DNA of 64,000 nucleotides from Ponticoccus litoralis (GTDB lineage: Bacteria; Pseudomonadota; Alphaproteobacteria; Rhodobacterales; Rhodobacteraceae). The stretch spans positions 3,782,001-3,846,000 of the forward strand of contig NZ_JBDNCH010000002.1 of assembly GCF_039769985.1 (NCBI RefSeq), given 5' to 3'. The position numbers and the translations under genes were made by a program. Of the stretch, positions 1 through 10,037 are shown piece after piece. The notes under the pieces are model-generated. The model was not told the origin of the DNA and ran no database searches. It worked only from the letters and a program-made list of their open reading frames with translations. Within the stretch, counting starts at the first letter, position 1. Each line of letters starts with the position of its first letter.

Positions 1-137
1 GCCGCGAAGAGGTCCCCCTGCGGCGCGCCGCGCGACCAGAGCACCGCCTCTGGCGGGATGCGGGCGGCGATCAGCGCGCGGGCCTCCTGCCGCCATGCCT
101 CGAAGGTGCCGATCTCTGGCAGGATGACGCTGCGCAT
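1..137 (-). CDS. UdgX/DUF4130-type uracil-DNA-binding protein, N-terminus only (partial)
   Basis: Only the first 45 codons lie in the window; the gene runs off the left edge. The start MRSVILPEIGTFEAWR and the later VLWSRG look like the N-terminal DUF4130 part of proteins that join this domain to a UdgX-type uracil-DNA glycosylase. From family knowledge, UdgX forms a covalent adduct with uracil-containing DNA. The ATG lies one base beyond the TGA of the radical SAM gene on the same strand. Such pairs are common neighbours, so one operon under the SOS box at 1379-1393 is inferred. The catalytic domain is outside the window, so a stand-alone DUF4130 protein remains possible. Confidence 0.65.
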   Translation of the reverse strand, partial: MRSVILPEIGTFEAWRQEARALIAARIPPEAVLWSRGAPQGDLFA

Positions 138-138
138 A

Positions 139-1376
139 TCAGATCAGGTGCAGCTGTTCCGGCGGCGGCGCGAAGCGGGCCCGCAGGTCGGCGGCGTCAA
201 GCAGCGCGCGGGGCCGCCAATCCGTCAGCGTGATGAAGGGGCGCGCCTGCTTCAGGTTGGCGCCCATGCGGCGCAGGTCGTCGTAGCGCAGGCTGCGGTG
301 GCGGCGGGTGGTCAGGATGCGCCCCACGGTCCTCGGTGCCGATCCCGGGCACCCGCAGCAGCAACTCGCGCTCGGCCCGGTTCACGTCGACCGGAAAGGC
401 GTGGCGATTGGCCAGCGCCCAGTGCCAGTTTCGGATCGATCGAGAGGTCGAGATTGCCGTCCGGGGTCGCCGCCGTGATCTCATCGGCGTCGAAGCCGTA
501 GAAGCGCAGCAGCCAGTCGGCCTGATACAGCCGGTGTTCGCGTTGCAGCGGCGGCTGGATCAGCGGCAGCGCGCGAGAGCTGTCGGGGATCGGCGAGAAG
601 GCCGAGTAATAGACCCGCTTCAGCCGATAGCTGGCATAGAGCCGGGTCGAGGTCTTCAGGATCGTGCCGTCGCTGGCCCCGTCGGCGCCGACGATCATCT
701 GGGTCGACTGGCCCGCGGGCGAGAAGCGTGGCGGCCTGCGACCGGTGTGGCTGCGGTCTTGCTGGGCGTCCTGCCGCAGGCGCACATCCGCCATGGCCTT
801 GCGGATCGCGTCGGGCGATTTCTCCGGCGCGAAGGCCTTCACGGCGCTGTCCGTGGGCAGTTCGATATTGATCGAGATCCGGTCGGCATAGGTGCCCGCC
901 TGCTCGATCAGCTCGGGGGCGGCATCGGGGATGGTCTTGAGGTGGATGTAGCCGCGAAAGTGATGGTCTTCGCGCAGCATGCGGGCGATGCGCACCATGT
1001 CGGCCATGGTCTCGTCCGGCGAGCGGATGATGCCGGAGGACAGGAAGAGCCCCTCGATGTAGTTGCGGCGGTAGAACTCGGTGGTCAGGGTCACGACCTC
1101 TTCGGGTGTGAAGCGGGCGCGCTGCACGTTGGAGCTGACGCGGTTCACGCAATAGGCGCAATCGTAGATGCAGAAATTCGTCATCAGGATCTTGAGCAGG
1201 CTGATGCAGCGCCCGTCCGGCGCGTAGGCGTGGCAGATGCCCGAGCCGGTGGTCGAGCCAAGGCCCTTGCCGTCCCGCGAATCCCGGCGCTGGCCGCCGG
1301 ACGAGGCGCAGGAGGCATCGTATTTCGCCGCATCCGAGAGGATCGCCAGTTTTTCGGAGAGTGAGAATTGCGCCAT
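139..1376 (-). CDS. Putative DNA modification/repair radical SAM protein (two frameshifts)
   Basis: The radical SAM cluster motif CIYDCAYC (Cx3Cx2C) sits near residue 70 and is followed by a long TIM-barrel-like region. The C-terminal part has a helix-hairpin-helix-like VPGIGT. This matches the putative DNA modification/repair radical SAM family that neighbours UdgX genes; its reaction is unknown to me. The reading frame breaks near 422 (one extra base) and near 333 (one extra base). Removing both gives 411 residues, a normal family length. The ATG at 1376 lies three bases from an SOS box and has no visible Shine-Dalgarno, so a leaderless transcript is possible. Family call is firm; function is inferred. 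Confidence 0.8.
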
Positions 1377-1378
1377 GT

Positions 1379-1393
1379 GTTCATGATATGTTC
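1379..1393. promoter_or_regulatory. LexA-type SOS box (GTTC-N7-GTTC)
   Basis: The sequence reads GTTC, seven bases, GTTC (GAAC-N7-GAAC on the gene strand). This exactly matches the direct-repeat LexA operator known in alphaproteobacteria. It ends three bases from the radical SAM start codon, where bound LexA would block transcription of the repair pair. Confidence 0.75.
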
Positions 1394-1444
1394 ACATGAG
1401 GGTGGGCGCAATTCACAGGCGCGTGTGGCGGCGCCCTGTGCCTG

Positions 1445-3742
1445 TCACGACAATTGGCGGTGTACGGTTTCTGTCAGCTCCGACAGCGAGAAGGGTTTCG
1501 GCAGAAAGACAGAATTCGGGATCTCGTCGCTGCCCTCGCCAAAGGCCGCCTCGGCGTAGCCCGAGACAAAGACGACACGGGTGTCCGGGCGCTGCTCGCG
1601 CGCCTTGCGGACCCAGGTCGGGCCGTCCATGCCCGGCATCACCACATCCGTCACGAAGATGTCGACGGCCAGGGCCTCGTCCTCCAGCATGTGCAGGGCG
1701 TCTTCGGCGGTTTCGGCCTCGATCACGGTGTAGCCGCGCAGACGCAGCGCGCGGGCGGCGAAGGCGCGGACCGGCGCCTCGTCCTCGACCAGCAGGACCA
1801 CGCCAGAGCCCTTCTGCGGCAGGTTCTCCGCCCTCTGTCGGGGTTTCGCGGGCGCGGCGGCAGGCTGCGCCTGATAGGCGGGCAGCAGCAGGGTAAAGCA
1901 GGTGCCCTGCCCCACGACGCTGTCGACGAAGATGAAACCGCCGGTCTGCTTGACGATGCCGTAGACCGTCGAAAGGCCCGGGCCCGTCCCCTCTCCGGTG
2001 CGCTTGGTGGTGAAGAAGGGTTCGAACACCTTCGAGAGCTTGTCGGGCGGGATGCCCATCCCCTGATCGGTCACGCGGACCGCGACATAAGCGCCCGGCG
2101 CCACGATGGCGCGGTCGCGCTTCAGCGGATCCCGCAGGATGCGGCGCTCTGTCTCGACCACGATCTCGCCGCCCTCGGGCATGGCATCGCGGGCGTTCAC
2201 CACAAGGTTCATCACCACCTGTTCCAGCTGCCGCCGGTCGCCGCGCACCTGCGGCAGGACCGGATCGTGGCGCAGGGTCAGGCGCACCCGCTCGCCCACA
2301 AGACGGTTCAGCAGGTGGGCCAGATCGGAGAGCGTATCGCGCAGGTCCAGCACCTCTGGCTGCATGGTCTGCTTGCGCGAGAAGGCCAGAAGCTGCCCGA
2401 CCAGCGCGGCGGCGCGGTTGGCATTCTGGTTGATCTGCACGAGGTCGCCGTAGTCCGGATCGCCCTGATCGTGGCGCAGCAGCAGCAGATCGCAGTGGCC
2501 CGAGATCGCCGTCAGCAGGTTGTTGAAATCATGCGCCACGCCGCCCGCAAGCTGGCCGATGGCCTGCATCTTCTGGCTTTGCACGAATTGCGCCTCGAGC
2601 GTCTTGAGCTCGGTCGCGTCGTTCAGCACGGCAATCAGCGCGGTTTCGCCCTTTTCGACAATGCGGTTCAGCGTGACCTGTACAAAGACTTCGCGGTCGG
2701 CGCGCGTCAGCCGCAGGAACTCCGAGCGGTGCAGCCCGCGCCCGTCCGCCGCCTCTTGCAGCCAGTCCTTGATGGCGCGGCCCAGCCCCTCCATGTGTTC
2801 GGCGATATGGCCGGGGCTGCCCTGCCCCATGTCGATCAGGCGCCGCGCCTCGGGGTTGGCGCGCAGGATCGTGCCGTCGGGGGCGACCTTCAGCAGCGGC
2901 ACCGGCAGCCCGTCGAAGCTGCCCCTGCTGTCGTGATCGCGACTGGCATCGGAGATCGGCGACAGGATCAGTTCCACCCGCCCGGCACCGATGTCCGAGC
3001 TCTGCACCAGCACGCGCTGGTTGGTTTCGGCCCCCTTGAGGTAATGCACGCCGCCCGACCGCAGCGGCAGATCCACAAGCACGTCCTCCAGCCGCTTGGC
3101 GCGCAGGCCCAGCAGCTTGCGCGCCGCGCCGTTCATGTACAGCACCGCACCATTGCGGCCCAGCGTCATCAGCGGCAGGTCGCCCCGCGCCGCGCCACCG
3201 GCGCCGGTGCGCGCGCTGTCGAAACGCCACAGCACAAGGTCCGCGCCGAAACAGCGCGTGAATATGCGGTAGCCTTCGGCATGGCTGGTCACCTCCTCCA
3301 CCGCCGCGCCATCCGCCAGCGCCTTCTGGTGCAGGCGGTAAAGAATACCCTCGGAACTGGCGAAGACCGCGCGCATGACCTCTGCCAGCGGGGTTCCGGT
3401 GTGGGCGCGAAAACCCTTGGCCGCGCGGCGGTTGGCGCGCAGGATGCGCCCGGTGCCGTCGGTGACGAAGCACAGCGCGGGATCGTCCCGGATGAAGTCG
3501 TCGATCTGGTCCAGTTTCACGGCGCTGCGCCGCCGCAGCAGCCCGTCGAACAGCACCCAGCCCACCGCGAGAACCCCGAAGGTTCCGGTCGCCGCCAGCG
3601 CCGCCACTTCCGCCACCCGGGCCTGCATGACCTGCGCTCCGACCAGGGACAGCACCGCCAGTGCCAGCAGGACCGCGGCGCCCAGAACCGGGGTCCGGGT
3701 CCGCGCCTCCTGCACCGGATTGATGTCTACCGCCTGCACCAT
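1445..3742 (-). CDS. cckA: Hybrid sensor histidine kinase CckA
   Basis: This protein starts the CtrA phosphorelay by phosphorylating ChpT, and can act as a phosphatase in reverse (family knowledge). The predicted 765 residues contain two membrane helices (about 19-38 and 48-67), PAS regions to about residue 380, then an H-box GGVAHDFNN with His near 404. An ATPase domain with GEGTGPGLS follows, and a C-terminal receiver with phosphoacceptor Asp in FVTDVVMPG near 699 and Lys in LPKPFS. The ATG at 3742 has AGGGA just upstream and is preferred to an upstream GTG at 3772. A perfect CtrA box lies 57 bases upstream, implying autoregulation. chpT is also in this window, at 35255. Confidence 0.92.
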   Translation of the reverse strand: MVQAVDINPVQEARTRTPVLGAAVLLALAVLSLVGAQVMQARVAEVAALAATGTFGVLAVGWVLFDGLLRRRSAVKLDQIDDFIRDDPALCFVTDGTGRILRANRRAAKGFRAHTGTPLAEVMRAVFASSEGILYRLHQKALADGAAVEEVTSHAEGYRIFTRCFGADLVLWRFDSARTGAGGAARGDLPLMTLGRNGAVLYMNGAARKLLGLRAKRLEDVLVDLPLRSGGVHYLKGAETNQRVLVQSSDIGAGRVELILSPISDASRDHDSRGSFDGLPVPLLKVAPDGTILRANPEARRLIDMGQGSPGHIAEHMEGLGRAIKDWLQEAADGRGLHRSEFLRLTRADREVFVQVTLNRIVEKGETALIAVLNDATELKTLEAQFVQSQKMQAIGQLAGGVAHDFNNLLTAISGHCDLLLLRHDQGDPDYGDLVQINQNANRAAALVGQLLAFSRKQTMQPEVLDLRDTLSDLAHLLNRLVGERVRLTLRHDPVLPQVRGDRRQLEQVVMNLVVNARDAMPEGGEIVVETERRILRDPLKRDRAIVAPGAYVAVRVTDQGMGIPPDKLSKVFEPFFTTKRTGEGTGPGLSTVYGIVKQTGGFIFVDSVVGQGTCFTLLLPAYQAQPAAAPAKPRQRAENLPQKGSGVVLLVEDEAPVRAFAARALRLRGYTVIEAETAEDALHMLEDEALAVDIFVTDVVMPGMDGPTWVRKAREQRPDTRVVFVSGYAEAAFGEGSDEIPNSVFLPKPFSLSELTETVHRQLS

Positions 3743-3798
3743 GGGTTCCCTGTCACCGCGAATCGCAACCACGCCGGGAAGTATGGCCCCGGTGACAG

Positions 3799-3813
3799 TT
3801 AAAGTGCCGTTAA
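3799..3813. promoter_or_regulatory. CtrA box upstream of cckA (TTAA-N7-TTAA)
   Basis: TTAA, seven bases, TTAA is a perfect match to the full CtrA consensus of alphaproteobacteria. It lies in the short gap between the methyltransferase stop and the cckA start and therefore probably serves cckA. Confidence 0.65.
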
Positions 3814-3842
3814 CTCCCGCAATCGCGCAACTGCAAGTTGCC

Positions 3843-4997
3843 TCACCGGCGTGTCAGCACAGCCACGTAGAAGCCATCGCCGCCGTCCTGCGGCAGGAAC
3901 TGACGCTCTGTGATCGCCGTCCAGGCCGGATGATCCGCCGTGAAGGCCGCGATCCGGGCGGCGTTTTCCTCTTGCAGCACAGAGCAGGTCGCATAGGCCA
4001 GATGCCCGCCCGGCGCCACGAGCCCGGCGCAGGTTTCGAGGATAGCGGCCTGTTCGCGGCACACCGCCTGCAGCGCATCGGGCGTCAGGCGCCACTTGCC
4101 CTCGGGCGCGCGGCGCCACGCCCCGCTGCCGGAACAGGGCACATCGCAGAGCACGAGATCGTAGGAACCGGCGGGCGCCGCGCGCAGGCGCACAGCGGCC
4201 CCGGCACGGTCGGCGCGCCCCGGCAGGTCCTTCATGCGCGCCGGGTCGGCGTCATGGGCCTCGACAGGGCTGCCGCCAAGGCGCGCGGCCAGCGCCAGCG
4301 TCTTGCCGCCGCCGCCCGCACAGAAATCCAGTACCCGGGCGCCGGGCGTCAGCGGCAGCGCATCGACCACCGCCTGACTGGCCGCGTCCTGAAGCTCGAC
4401 CAGCCCCGAGAGATAGGCCTGACTGCGGGCAATCCGGCGCGCGCCCTCGGTCACCCGCAGCGCGGTCGGCGAGAGGTCATGCGGTTCGGCGGTAATGCCC
4501 TCGCCGGACAGCGCCGCAAGGGCCGCCGTCAGGTCGCCCCGCAGAAGGTTTACCCGCAAGAAGACATCGGCGCGGTGCCGCAGGGCCTCTGCCACCGCCC
4601 CGGCCCGGGCGCCAAGGCTGGCGCGAAACCGCTCGGCCAACCAGTCCGGCAGGTCCAGCGCGGCGGCGCCCTCGGGCGTCTGGCCCGCGACCTGCTCAGC
4701 CTCTGTCAGCGGCGCGGGGGCGTGGCGATCACCGGAGAACAGGGCCTCGGGCGCGGCCTCCTGCATGCGCAGAAGCCCCAGCATCCGCGCGCGCCCGGAA
4801 TCGCCGCCCCCCAGCGCAGCGGTGCTGCGCCAGCGCCGGAGCACGTCGAAGACGTGGTCGCGGACCGCCGCGCGATCCCCGGACCCGGCAAACCGTGCCC
4901 GACGCCCCCATGTGGTCAGCGCCTTTTCGGCGGGAACGCCAAGGGCGATCCGGTCGAGGATCTCGATCGCGGTCTGGACGCGCGCCGCCGGGGTCAT
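3843..4997 (-). CDS. RsmB/NOP-family RNA (cytosine-5) methyltransferase
   Basis: The predicted 384-residue protein combines an N-terminal NusB-like helical region (about 1-140) with a Rossmann SAM-dependent methyltransferase domain. Visible motifs are the SAM-binding DFCAGGGGKT, the catalytic VPCSGSG and the second cysteine motif YATCSVLQEEN. Together they define m5C RNA methyltransferases of the NOP2/Sun family. The N-terminal region suggests the RsmB branch (16S rRNA C967), though the protein is shorter than E. coli RsmB (429 residues). It lies upstream of cckA on the same strand, but a CtrA box intervenes, so the two are probably separate units. Confidence 0.85.
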   Translation of the reverse strand: MTPAARVQTAIEILDRIALGVPAEKALTTWGRRARFAGSGDRAAVRDHVFDVLRRWRSTAALGGGDSGRARMLGLLRMQEAAPEALFSGDRHAPAPLTEAEQVAGQTPEGAAALDLPDWLAERFRASLGARAGAVAEALRHRADVFLRVNLLRGDLTAALAALSGEGITAEPHDLSPTALRVTEGARRIARSQAYLSGLVELQDAASQAVVDALPLTPGARVLDFCAGGGGKTLALAARLGGSPVEAHDADPARMKDLPGRADRAGAAVRLRAAPAGSYDLVLCDVPCSGSGAWRRAPEGKWRLTPDALQAVCREQAAILETCAGLVAPGGHLAYATCSVLQEENAARIAAFTADHPAWTAITERQFLPQDGGDGFYVAVLTRR

Positions 4998-5653
4998 GGC
5001 CTTGCCCTTCCCGACAGATATCCGGGGTCGGACCGCATCGCCTCAGCCGATCCCGCAGGCCGGGCACAACGGGCTGTGCCCGCCGCCATCACCGCAAGAG
5101 CCGTTCTCATTCGAAACCATGACCGGGCATCTGTACTGCTTCCGTCTTCCGTCCAAGGGCTGCCGTTCTGCGCGCACCGTCGGCGTCAGGGCCTGGACGG
5201 TCGCCTGCCGTCCCTATCCCGAAGGCGACCGAAGCGTCCAGTGCGCGCAGGGCGAAAACCGGCAAAGGGTGTCATGACACCCGAAGACGGTGACAGGGGC
5301 CGCCCGGGTCGGGTCGGCGTCCCGCACCGGGGCACATTCCCTGCACAACCGCCCGGGCGCGGCGTCCCGGGGGGCGGTGGCGATGCCAGCCCGGGCAATC
5401 GCCGCGCCCGCCGCGGCTGCATCGGCGGCGGATTGCCGAAACGCGCCCGCCTGTCGGCTGCGCGGCGCGCATCCAACGGGACCGCCCTGCCCCTATGGCC
5501 GGGCTGCGGCTACTGCCACAGGGGTATTGCCCGGCCTTCCCGGCCCTCAGCCTCACTCACGGAACGCATAGGGGCGCCGGGCGCGGCGAACGCACCGTTG
5601 CGACCGCCGGACGCCTGTGGCAAAGCCCGCAGGACAGAGCGACAGGAGGCTTC
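4998..5653. other. Intergenic stretch, no convincing gene
   Basis: This 656-base gap lies between two divergent genes. It is very GC-rich and has no ORF with recognisable similarity. A 52-codon ORF at 5119-5277 with four cysteines has no clear ribosome site. The right end carries the Shine-Dalgarno AGGAGG of the SH3 lipoprotein. Confidence 0.5.
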
Positions 5654-5941
5654 ATGAAACCGTTGGCAGTGATGACTTTGTGCGCGGGCCTTCTTGCGGC
5701 GGGCTGCGCCTCCGATGCCGGTGGGCGCATGATCGTCTCGGGCACGGGGCCGGACGACCTGCTGAAGCTGCGCAGCGGGCCGAGCCTTGAATACAAGATC
5801 ATCATGGGCCTGCCCGACGGCACGGAACTGCAGCGCCGCGACTGCGTGACAGAGCTTGGCCAGCGCTGGTGCCGCGTGTCGCTTGTCGAGTCGCCCGGCG
5901 TGACGGGCTACGTCTCTGCCGACTACCTGACCCAGCTCTGA
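5654..5941 (+). CDS. SH3-domain lipoprotein
   Basis: The 95-residue product begins with a signal peptide ending in the lipobox LLAAGC, so it should be exported and lipidated at Cys19. The rest fits a bacterial SH3 fold, with the typical LKLRSGPSLEYKII stretch and W-C-R-V-S followed by GYVSADYL near the end. Such domains often bind peptidoglycan or peptides; the specific role is unknown. AGGAGG sits at 5644-5649, just before the ATG, which supports this start. It converges on guaB, and a strong hairpin lies between them. A second SH3 protein, without lipobox, is at 31329. Confidence 0.8.
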   Translation: MKPLAVMTLCAGLLAAGCASDAGGRMIVSGTGPDDLLKLRSGPSLEYKIIMGLPDGTELQRRDCVTELGQRWCRVSLVESPGVTGYVSADYLTQL

Positions 5942-6010
5942 CCCGGGGGCGTATGCCGGGGCCAGCTTCGGCCCGGCGTCGAGCCTGCGAAATCCGTTCT
6001 GGTAAGCATG

Positions 6011-6032
6011 GATGCCGGCAAAGGCCGGCATC
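6011..6032. terminator. Bidirectional hairpin between SH3 lipoprotein and guaB
   Basis: A perfect 9-base stem GATGCCGGC/GCCGGCATC with loop AAAG lies between convergent genes. There is no strong T-run on either side, so termination efficiency is uncertain. Confidence 0.6.
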
Positions 6033-6066
6033 CGCTGTCTGTCTGGTTGTTCGACCGGACCCGGTC

Positions 6067-7516
6067 CTAGCCGATGCGGTAGTTCGGGCTTTCGCGGGTG
6101 ATCTGCACGTCGTGCACATGGCTTTCGGTCAGCCCAGCATTGGTGATCCGCACGAAGCTGCAGTTGCGGCGCATCTCGTCCACCGTGGCGCAGCCGGTGT
6201 AACCCATGGCCGCGCGCAGACCGCCCACCAGCTGGTGAATGACCGCCCCCGCAGAGCCTTTATAGGGCACCTGTCCCTCGATCCCCTCGGGCACCAGCTT
6301 GTCCGAGGCCGCGTCCTTCTGGAAATACCGGTCCGCCGAGCCGCGCGCCATGGCGCCCAGCGAGCCCATGCCCCGGTAGGCCTTGAAGGACCGGCCCCGG
6401 TACAGGATCACCTCGCCCGGGCTTTCATCGGTGCCCGCGATCATGCTGCCGACCATGGCGCAGGAGGCGCCCGCCGCGATGGCCTTGGCGAAATCGCCCG
6501 AGAACTTGATGCCGCCGTCGGCGATCACCGGCACGTCACCCGCCGCCGCCGCGCAGTCCATCACCGCCGTCAGCTGTGGCACACCCACGCCCGCGACCAT
6601 GCGGGTGGTGCAGATCGAGCCCGGCCCGATGCCGACCTTCACCGCATCCGCGCCCGCGTCGATCAGGGCGCGGGTCGCCTCTGCCGTGGCCACGTTGCCC
6701 GCGATCACCTGCACCGCGTTCGACAGGCCCTTGGCGCGGCGAACCGCCTCGATCACGCCCCGGGAATGGCCATGCGCGGTGTCGATCACCACGATGTCGA
6801 CACCCGCATCGACCAGAGCCTCTGTCCGCGCGAAGCCGGAATCGCCGACCGAAGAGGCCGCCGCGACGCGCAGGCGGCCAAGGTCGTCCTTGCAGGCGGT
6901 GGGGTTCAGCACCGCCTTCTCGGTGTCCTTCAGGGTCAGAAGGCCGGTCAGCTTGCCTGCCTTGTCAGTCACCAGCAGCTTCTCGATCCGGCGCGCCTTC
7001 ATCAGGTTGATGGCTTCCTGCCGGTCGGCGGGTTCATGCAGGATGGCGAGGTTCTCATGGGTCATCATGGCCCGCACCGGGGTCTCGTCCCGCTCGGCGA
7101 AGCGCATGTCGCGGTTGGTGACGATGCCCACGACGCGATGCTGGTCGTCGACCACCGGGAAACCGGTGAAACCGTAGCGTTCGGTCAACGCCTTGGCGTC
7201 GGCCAGCGTCTGGTCGGGGGTCAGGGTCACGGGATTGTAGACGATGCCGCTTTCGAAGCGCTTGACCCGGCGCACTTCCCGGGCCTGGCTTTCGACGTCG
7301 AGGTTCTTGTGGATCACCCCGATGCCGCCCGCCTGCGCCATGGTGATCGCCATGCGCGCCTCTGTCACCGTGTCCATGGCCGAGGACAGCAAGGGGATAT
7401 TGAGCGTGATCGCCTTCGTGACCCGGGTGCGGGTATCCGCGGTGCTGGGCAGGACGCTGGAGGCGGCTCGGAACCAGAAGAACGTCATCGAAGGTCAGAG
7501 CCTCGCGAATCTCCAT
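6067..7516 (-). CDS. guaB: Inosine-5-monophosphate dehydrogenase (one frameshift)
   Basis: GuaB oxidises IMP to XMP with NAD+, the committed step of GMP synthesis. The protein begins MEIREALTFDDVLLVP, then continues in another frame from AASSVLP. One extra base at about 7468 causes the shift, and removing it gives 482 residues, normal for the family. Two CBS domains occupy roughly 95-215. The catalytic loop GPGSICTTR and the flap region near YKGSAGAV are intact. The ATG at 7516 is preceded by AAGGAG and is clearly the start. Since guaB is needed for growth without guanine, the break is almost certainly a sequence error. Confidence 0.92.
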
Positions 7517-7782
7517 GGGGGAACTCCTTGGGAGGGCATCGGTTGGCACGTCCCTATTGCACGCAGGGACGGGAAAGAAAAGGTGTCAATCGGCAACGGC
7601 GAAGCGCGGAATTGACGCGCCGTCGCGCCCCTGCGCCCGGAACCTGCCGCCCTGCCCTGCTAGGCCGCGGTGGCTGGCACCCCTCTTGAGGCCTGCGCAG
7701 TGGCTCGGGAAAACGGCTGCCGTGCCCTGCCGGTTGCAGGCCTGCCCCGCCTGCCGTCAGGCGCCCGGCGCGGCAGAAGACC

Positions 7783-8485
7783 CTACGCTCTACGGCGGTG
7801 CACGCGGGCGATGTCCGGCAGGGCCAGCGCCAGAAGCGCCGCGCCGAGGATCGGCAGCAGCCAGTTGCCCAGCCCCAGGAAGATCGCCGTGCCCAGAACC
7901 CCGCCCACCGCGAAGGCCACCAGCGTCAGCCCGTGCAGCCACAGGCCCGGCAGCGCCCCGCGCCGGACCTGTTCCGGCCCCAGCATGGCCGCCAGTTCGA
8001 TACCCAGATCCGTCGCCATGCCCGAGACATGGGTGGTGCGCACCCGTGCGCGCGAAATCATCGTGGTGATCGCGTTCTGGAACCCCATCACCAGGCTCAG
8101 GACCCCGACAAGCACTGTTTCCGCAAGCGCCCCCGGCCAGCCCAGTGGCGACCACGCCCAGCCCGATCAACAGCAGCGCCTCGCCGAGGATCGCCTGCGC
8201 ATAGATCGCCCGGCGCCCGCGTGCCTGCCCGGCACCGACCAGCAACGCCGCCGTCATGGCGCCAAGGATGAAACAGACCAGCAGCCCGGCGAAGGAAAGC
8301 GCAAGCGCAAGGTCGCGCCGCGCGATGTACTCCGCCGCGAGGGCCACGTTGCCGGTCATATTCGCGGTAAAGGACCCCGCGACGAGAAAGCCCATCGCAT
8401 TGATCCCGCCCGCGATCATCGACAACGAGGCCGCCAGCCCCAGATCGATCCGGTCGCTGCGCTCTGTGCCCTCATGGATCAGCAT
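7783..8485 (-). CDS. DUF1275 (YoaK-like) membrane protein (one frameshift)
   Basis: The N-terminal half (from MLIHEGTERSDRIDL, with AGGINAMGFLVAGSFTANMTGN) and the C-terminal half (VLVGVLSLVMGFQNA...THVSGMATDLG) are in different frames. They join in a C-run at 8130-8134; removing one base gives 233 residues. The pattern of five to six hydrophobic helices and the FTANMTGN and RTTHVSG motifs fit DUF1275/YoaK inner-membrane proteins, whose function is unknown. A nine-base T-run lies just upstream of the start. It is separated from the DAHP synthase gene by a strong terminator and so is transcribed alone. Confidence 0.8.
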
Positions 8486-8588
8486 GGCCGGACTCCCGTT
8501 TTTTTTTGTCGTGGGCGCGATCCTGCCGCGCGGCGCAGGCAGGGTAAACCCCCGGACCGGGGTCGCCTGCCCCGCGAGACGCAGAAGC

Positions 8589-8625
8589 AAAAAAAACGCC
8601 CCCGCAGATCCCTGCGGGGGCGTTT
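8589..8625 (-). terminator. Intrinsic terminator of the DAHP synthase gene
   Basis: A perfect 14-base stem (core CGCCCCCGCAG/CTGCGGGGGCG, loop of four) is followed on the minus strand by eight T residues. It lies 40 bases past the DAHP synthase stop. This is the clearest rho-independent terminator in the window. Confidence 0.9.
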
Positions 8626-8664
8626 CGCATTCTACAGAGCGGGCCGCAAATCCGACCCGATGGC

Positions 8665-10037
8665 TCAGCCGTTCGCGGCCTCTGCCGCCTTGAGGCGCCG
8701 GTTGCTCAGCTCTTCTGCGACGAGGAACGCCAGTTCCAGAGATTGCGAGGCGTTCAGGCGCGGGTCGCAGGCGGTGTGGTAGCGGTCGGACAGGTCCTCG
8801 TCCGTCACCTCGCGCACGCCGCCGGTGCATTCGGTCACGTCCAGCCCGGTCATCTCGAAATGCACGCCGCCGGGGATGGTGCCCTCGGCTTCGTGCACCG
8901 CGAAGAACTCGCGCACCTCGCGCAGGACCGCGTCGAAAGGCCGGGTCTTGTAGCCCGAGGAGGACTTGATCGTGTTGCCGTGCATCGGGTCGCAGACCCA
9001 GGTCACATTGGCGCCCTCGTCCTTCACCGCTTTGATCAGGCGCGGCAGGTTCTCGGCCACCTTGCCCGCGCCAAAGCGGGCGATCAGCGTCAGGCGGCCC
9101 TCTTCGTTCTTCGGGTTCAGCTTCTTCATCAGGACCTTGAGGTCCTCCGCCGTGGTCGAGGGACCGCATTTCAGACCGATCGGGTTCTGCACGCCCGAGG
9201 CGAATTCCACATGCGCGCCGTCCGGCTGCCGCGTGCGGTCGCCGATCCAGATCATGTGACCCGAGCCCGCCAGCCACTTGCCCGAGGTCGAATCGAGCCG
9301 GCAAAGCGCCTCTTCGTATTCCAGCAGCAGCGATTCATGGCTGGTGTAGAATTCGACCGTGTGCAGGGTATGCGCCTGATCGCCGGTCACACCCGCCGCC
9401 TTGATGAAGTCCAGCGTGTCGGAAATCCGGTTCGCCATGTCGCGGTACTTGCCCGCCTCGTCGGCCTCGGTGAAGCCCAGCGTCCACTGGTGCACCTGAT
9501 GCACGTCGGCATAACCGCCGGTCGAAAAGGCCCGCAGCAGGTTCAGCGTCGCGGCGGCCTGCGTGTAGGCCTGCAGCATCTTCGAGGGGTTGGGAATGCG
9601 CGCCTCTGCCGTGAAGGGCAGATCGTTGATGATGTCGCCGCGGTAGCTGGGCAGCTCGACGCCATCCACCACCTCGGTCGGGGCCGAGCGCGGCTTGGCG
9701 AACTGCCCCGCCATGCGTGCTCGACCTTCACCACCGGCACCTTTGCGCCATAGGTCAGGACCATGGCCATCTGCAGCATCACCTTGAAGGTGTCGCGGAT
9801 CGCATTGGCGCTGAACTGTTCGAAGCTTTCGGCGCAGTCGCCGCCCTGCAGCAGGAAGGCCTCTCCGCGCCCGGCGGCGGCCAGATGCTGCTTCAGGCGG
9901 CGCGCCTCTCCGGCGAAGACCAGCGGCGGATACTTGGCAAGCTGCGCCTCGACGGCGTTCAGCGCGGCCGCGTCCGTATACTCGGGCATCTGCACGCGCG
10001 GCTTGTTGCGCCATGTCGATTTCTGCCACTCGGTCAT
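8665..10037 (-). CDS. Class II 3-deoxy-7-phosphoheptulonate synthase (one frameshift)
   Basis: This enzyme condenses phosphoenolpyruvate and erythrose 4-phosphate to DAHP, the first step of the shikimate pathway. The plant-type (class II) family is shown by LLQGGDCAESF near the N-terminus, MAGQFAKPRS, and the C-terminal metal-binding CDPMHGNT and HFEMTGLDVTEC. The ATG at 10037 has GGGGGAGGAAG upstream. Two extra bases near 9718-9721 shift the frame between KVPVVKV and RMAGQF; removing them leaves 456 residues, the usual length. The gene is monocistronic, with its own terminator, and divergent from the GlxA-type regulator. Feedback regulation cannot be judged here. Confidence 0.9.

Noticed and set aside
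5119..5277. A 52-codon ORF with four cysteines upstream of the SH3 lipoprotein
   Set aside because: No ribosome site, no coupling to a neighbour and low-complexity surroundings, unlike the ORF before boxA.
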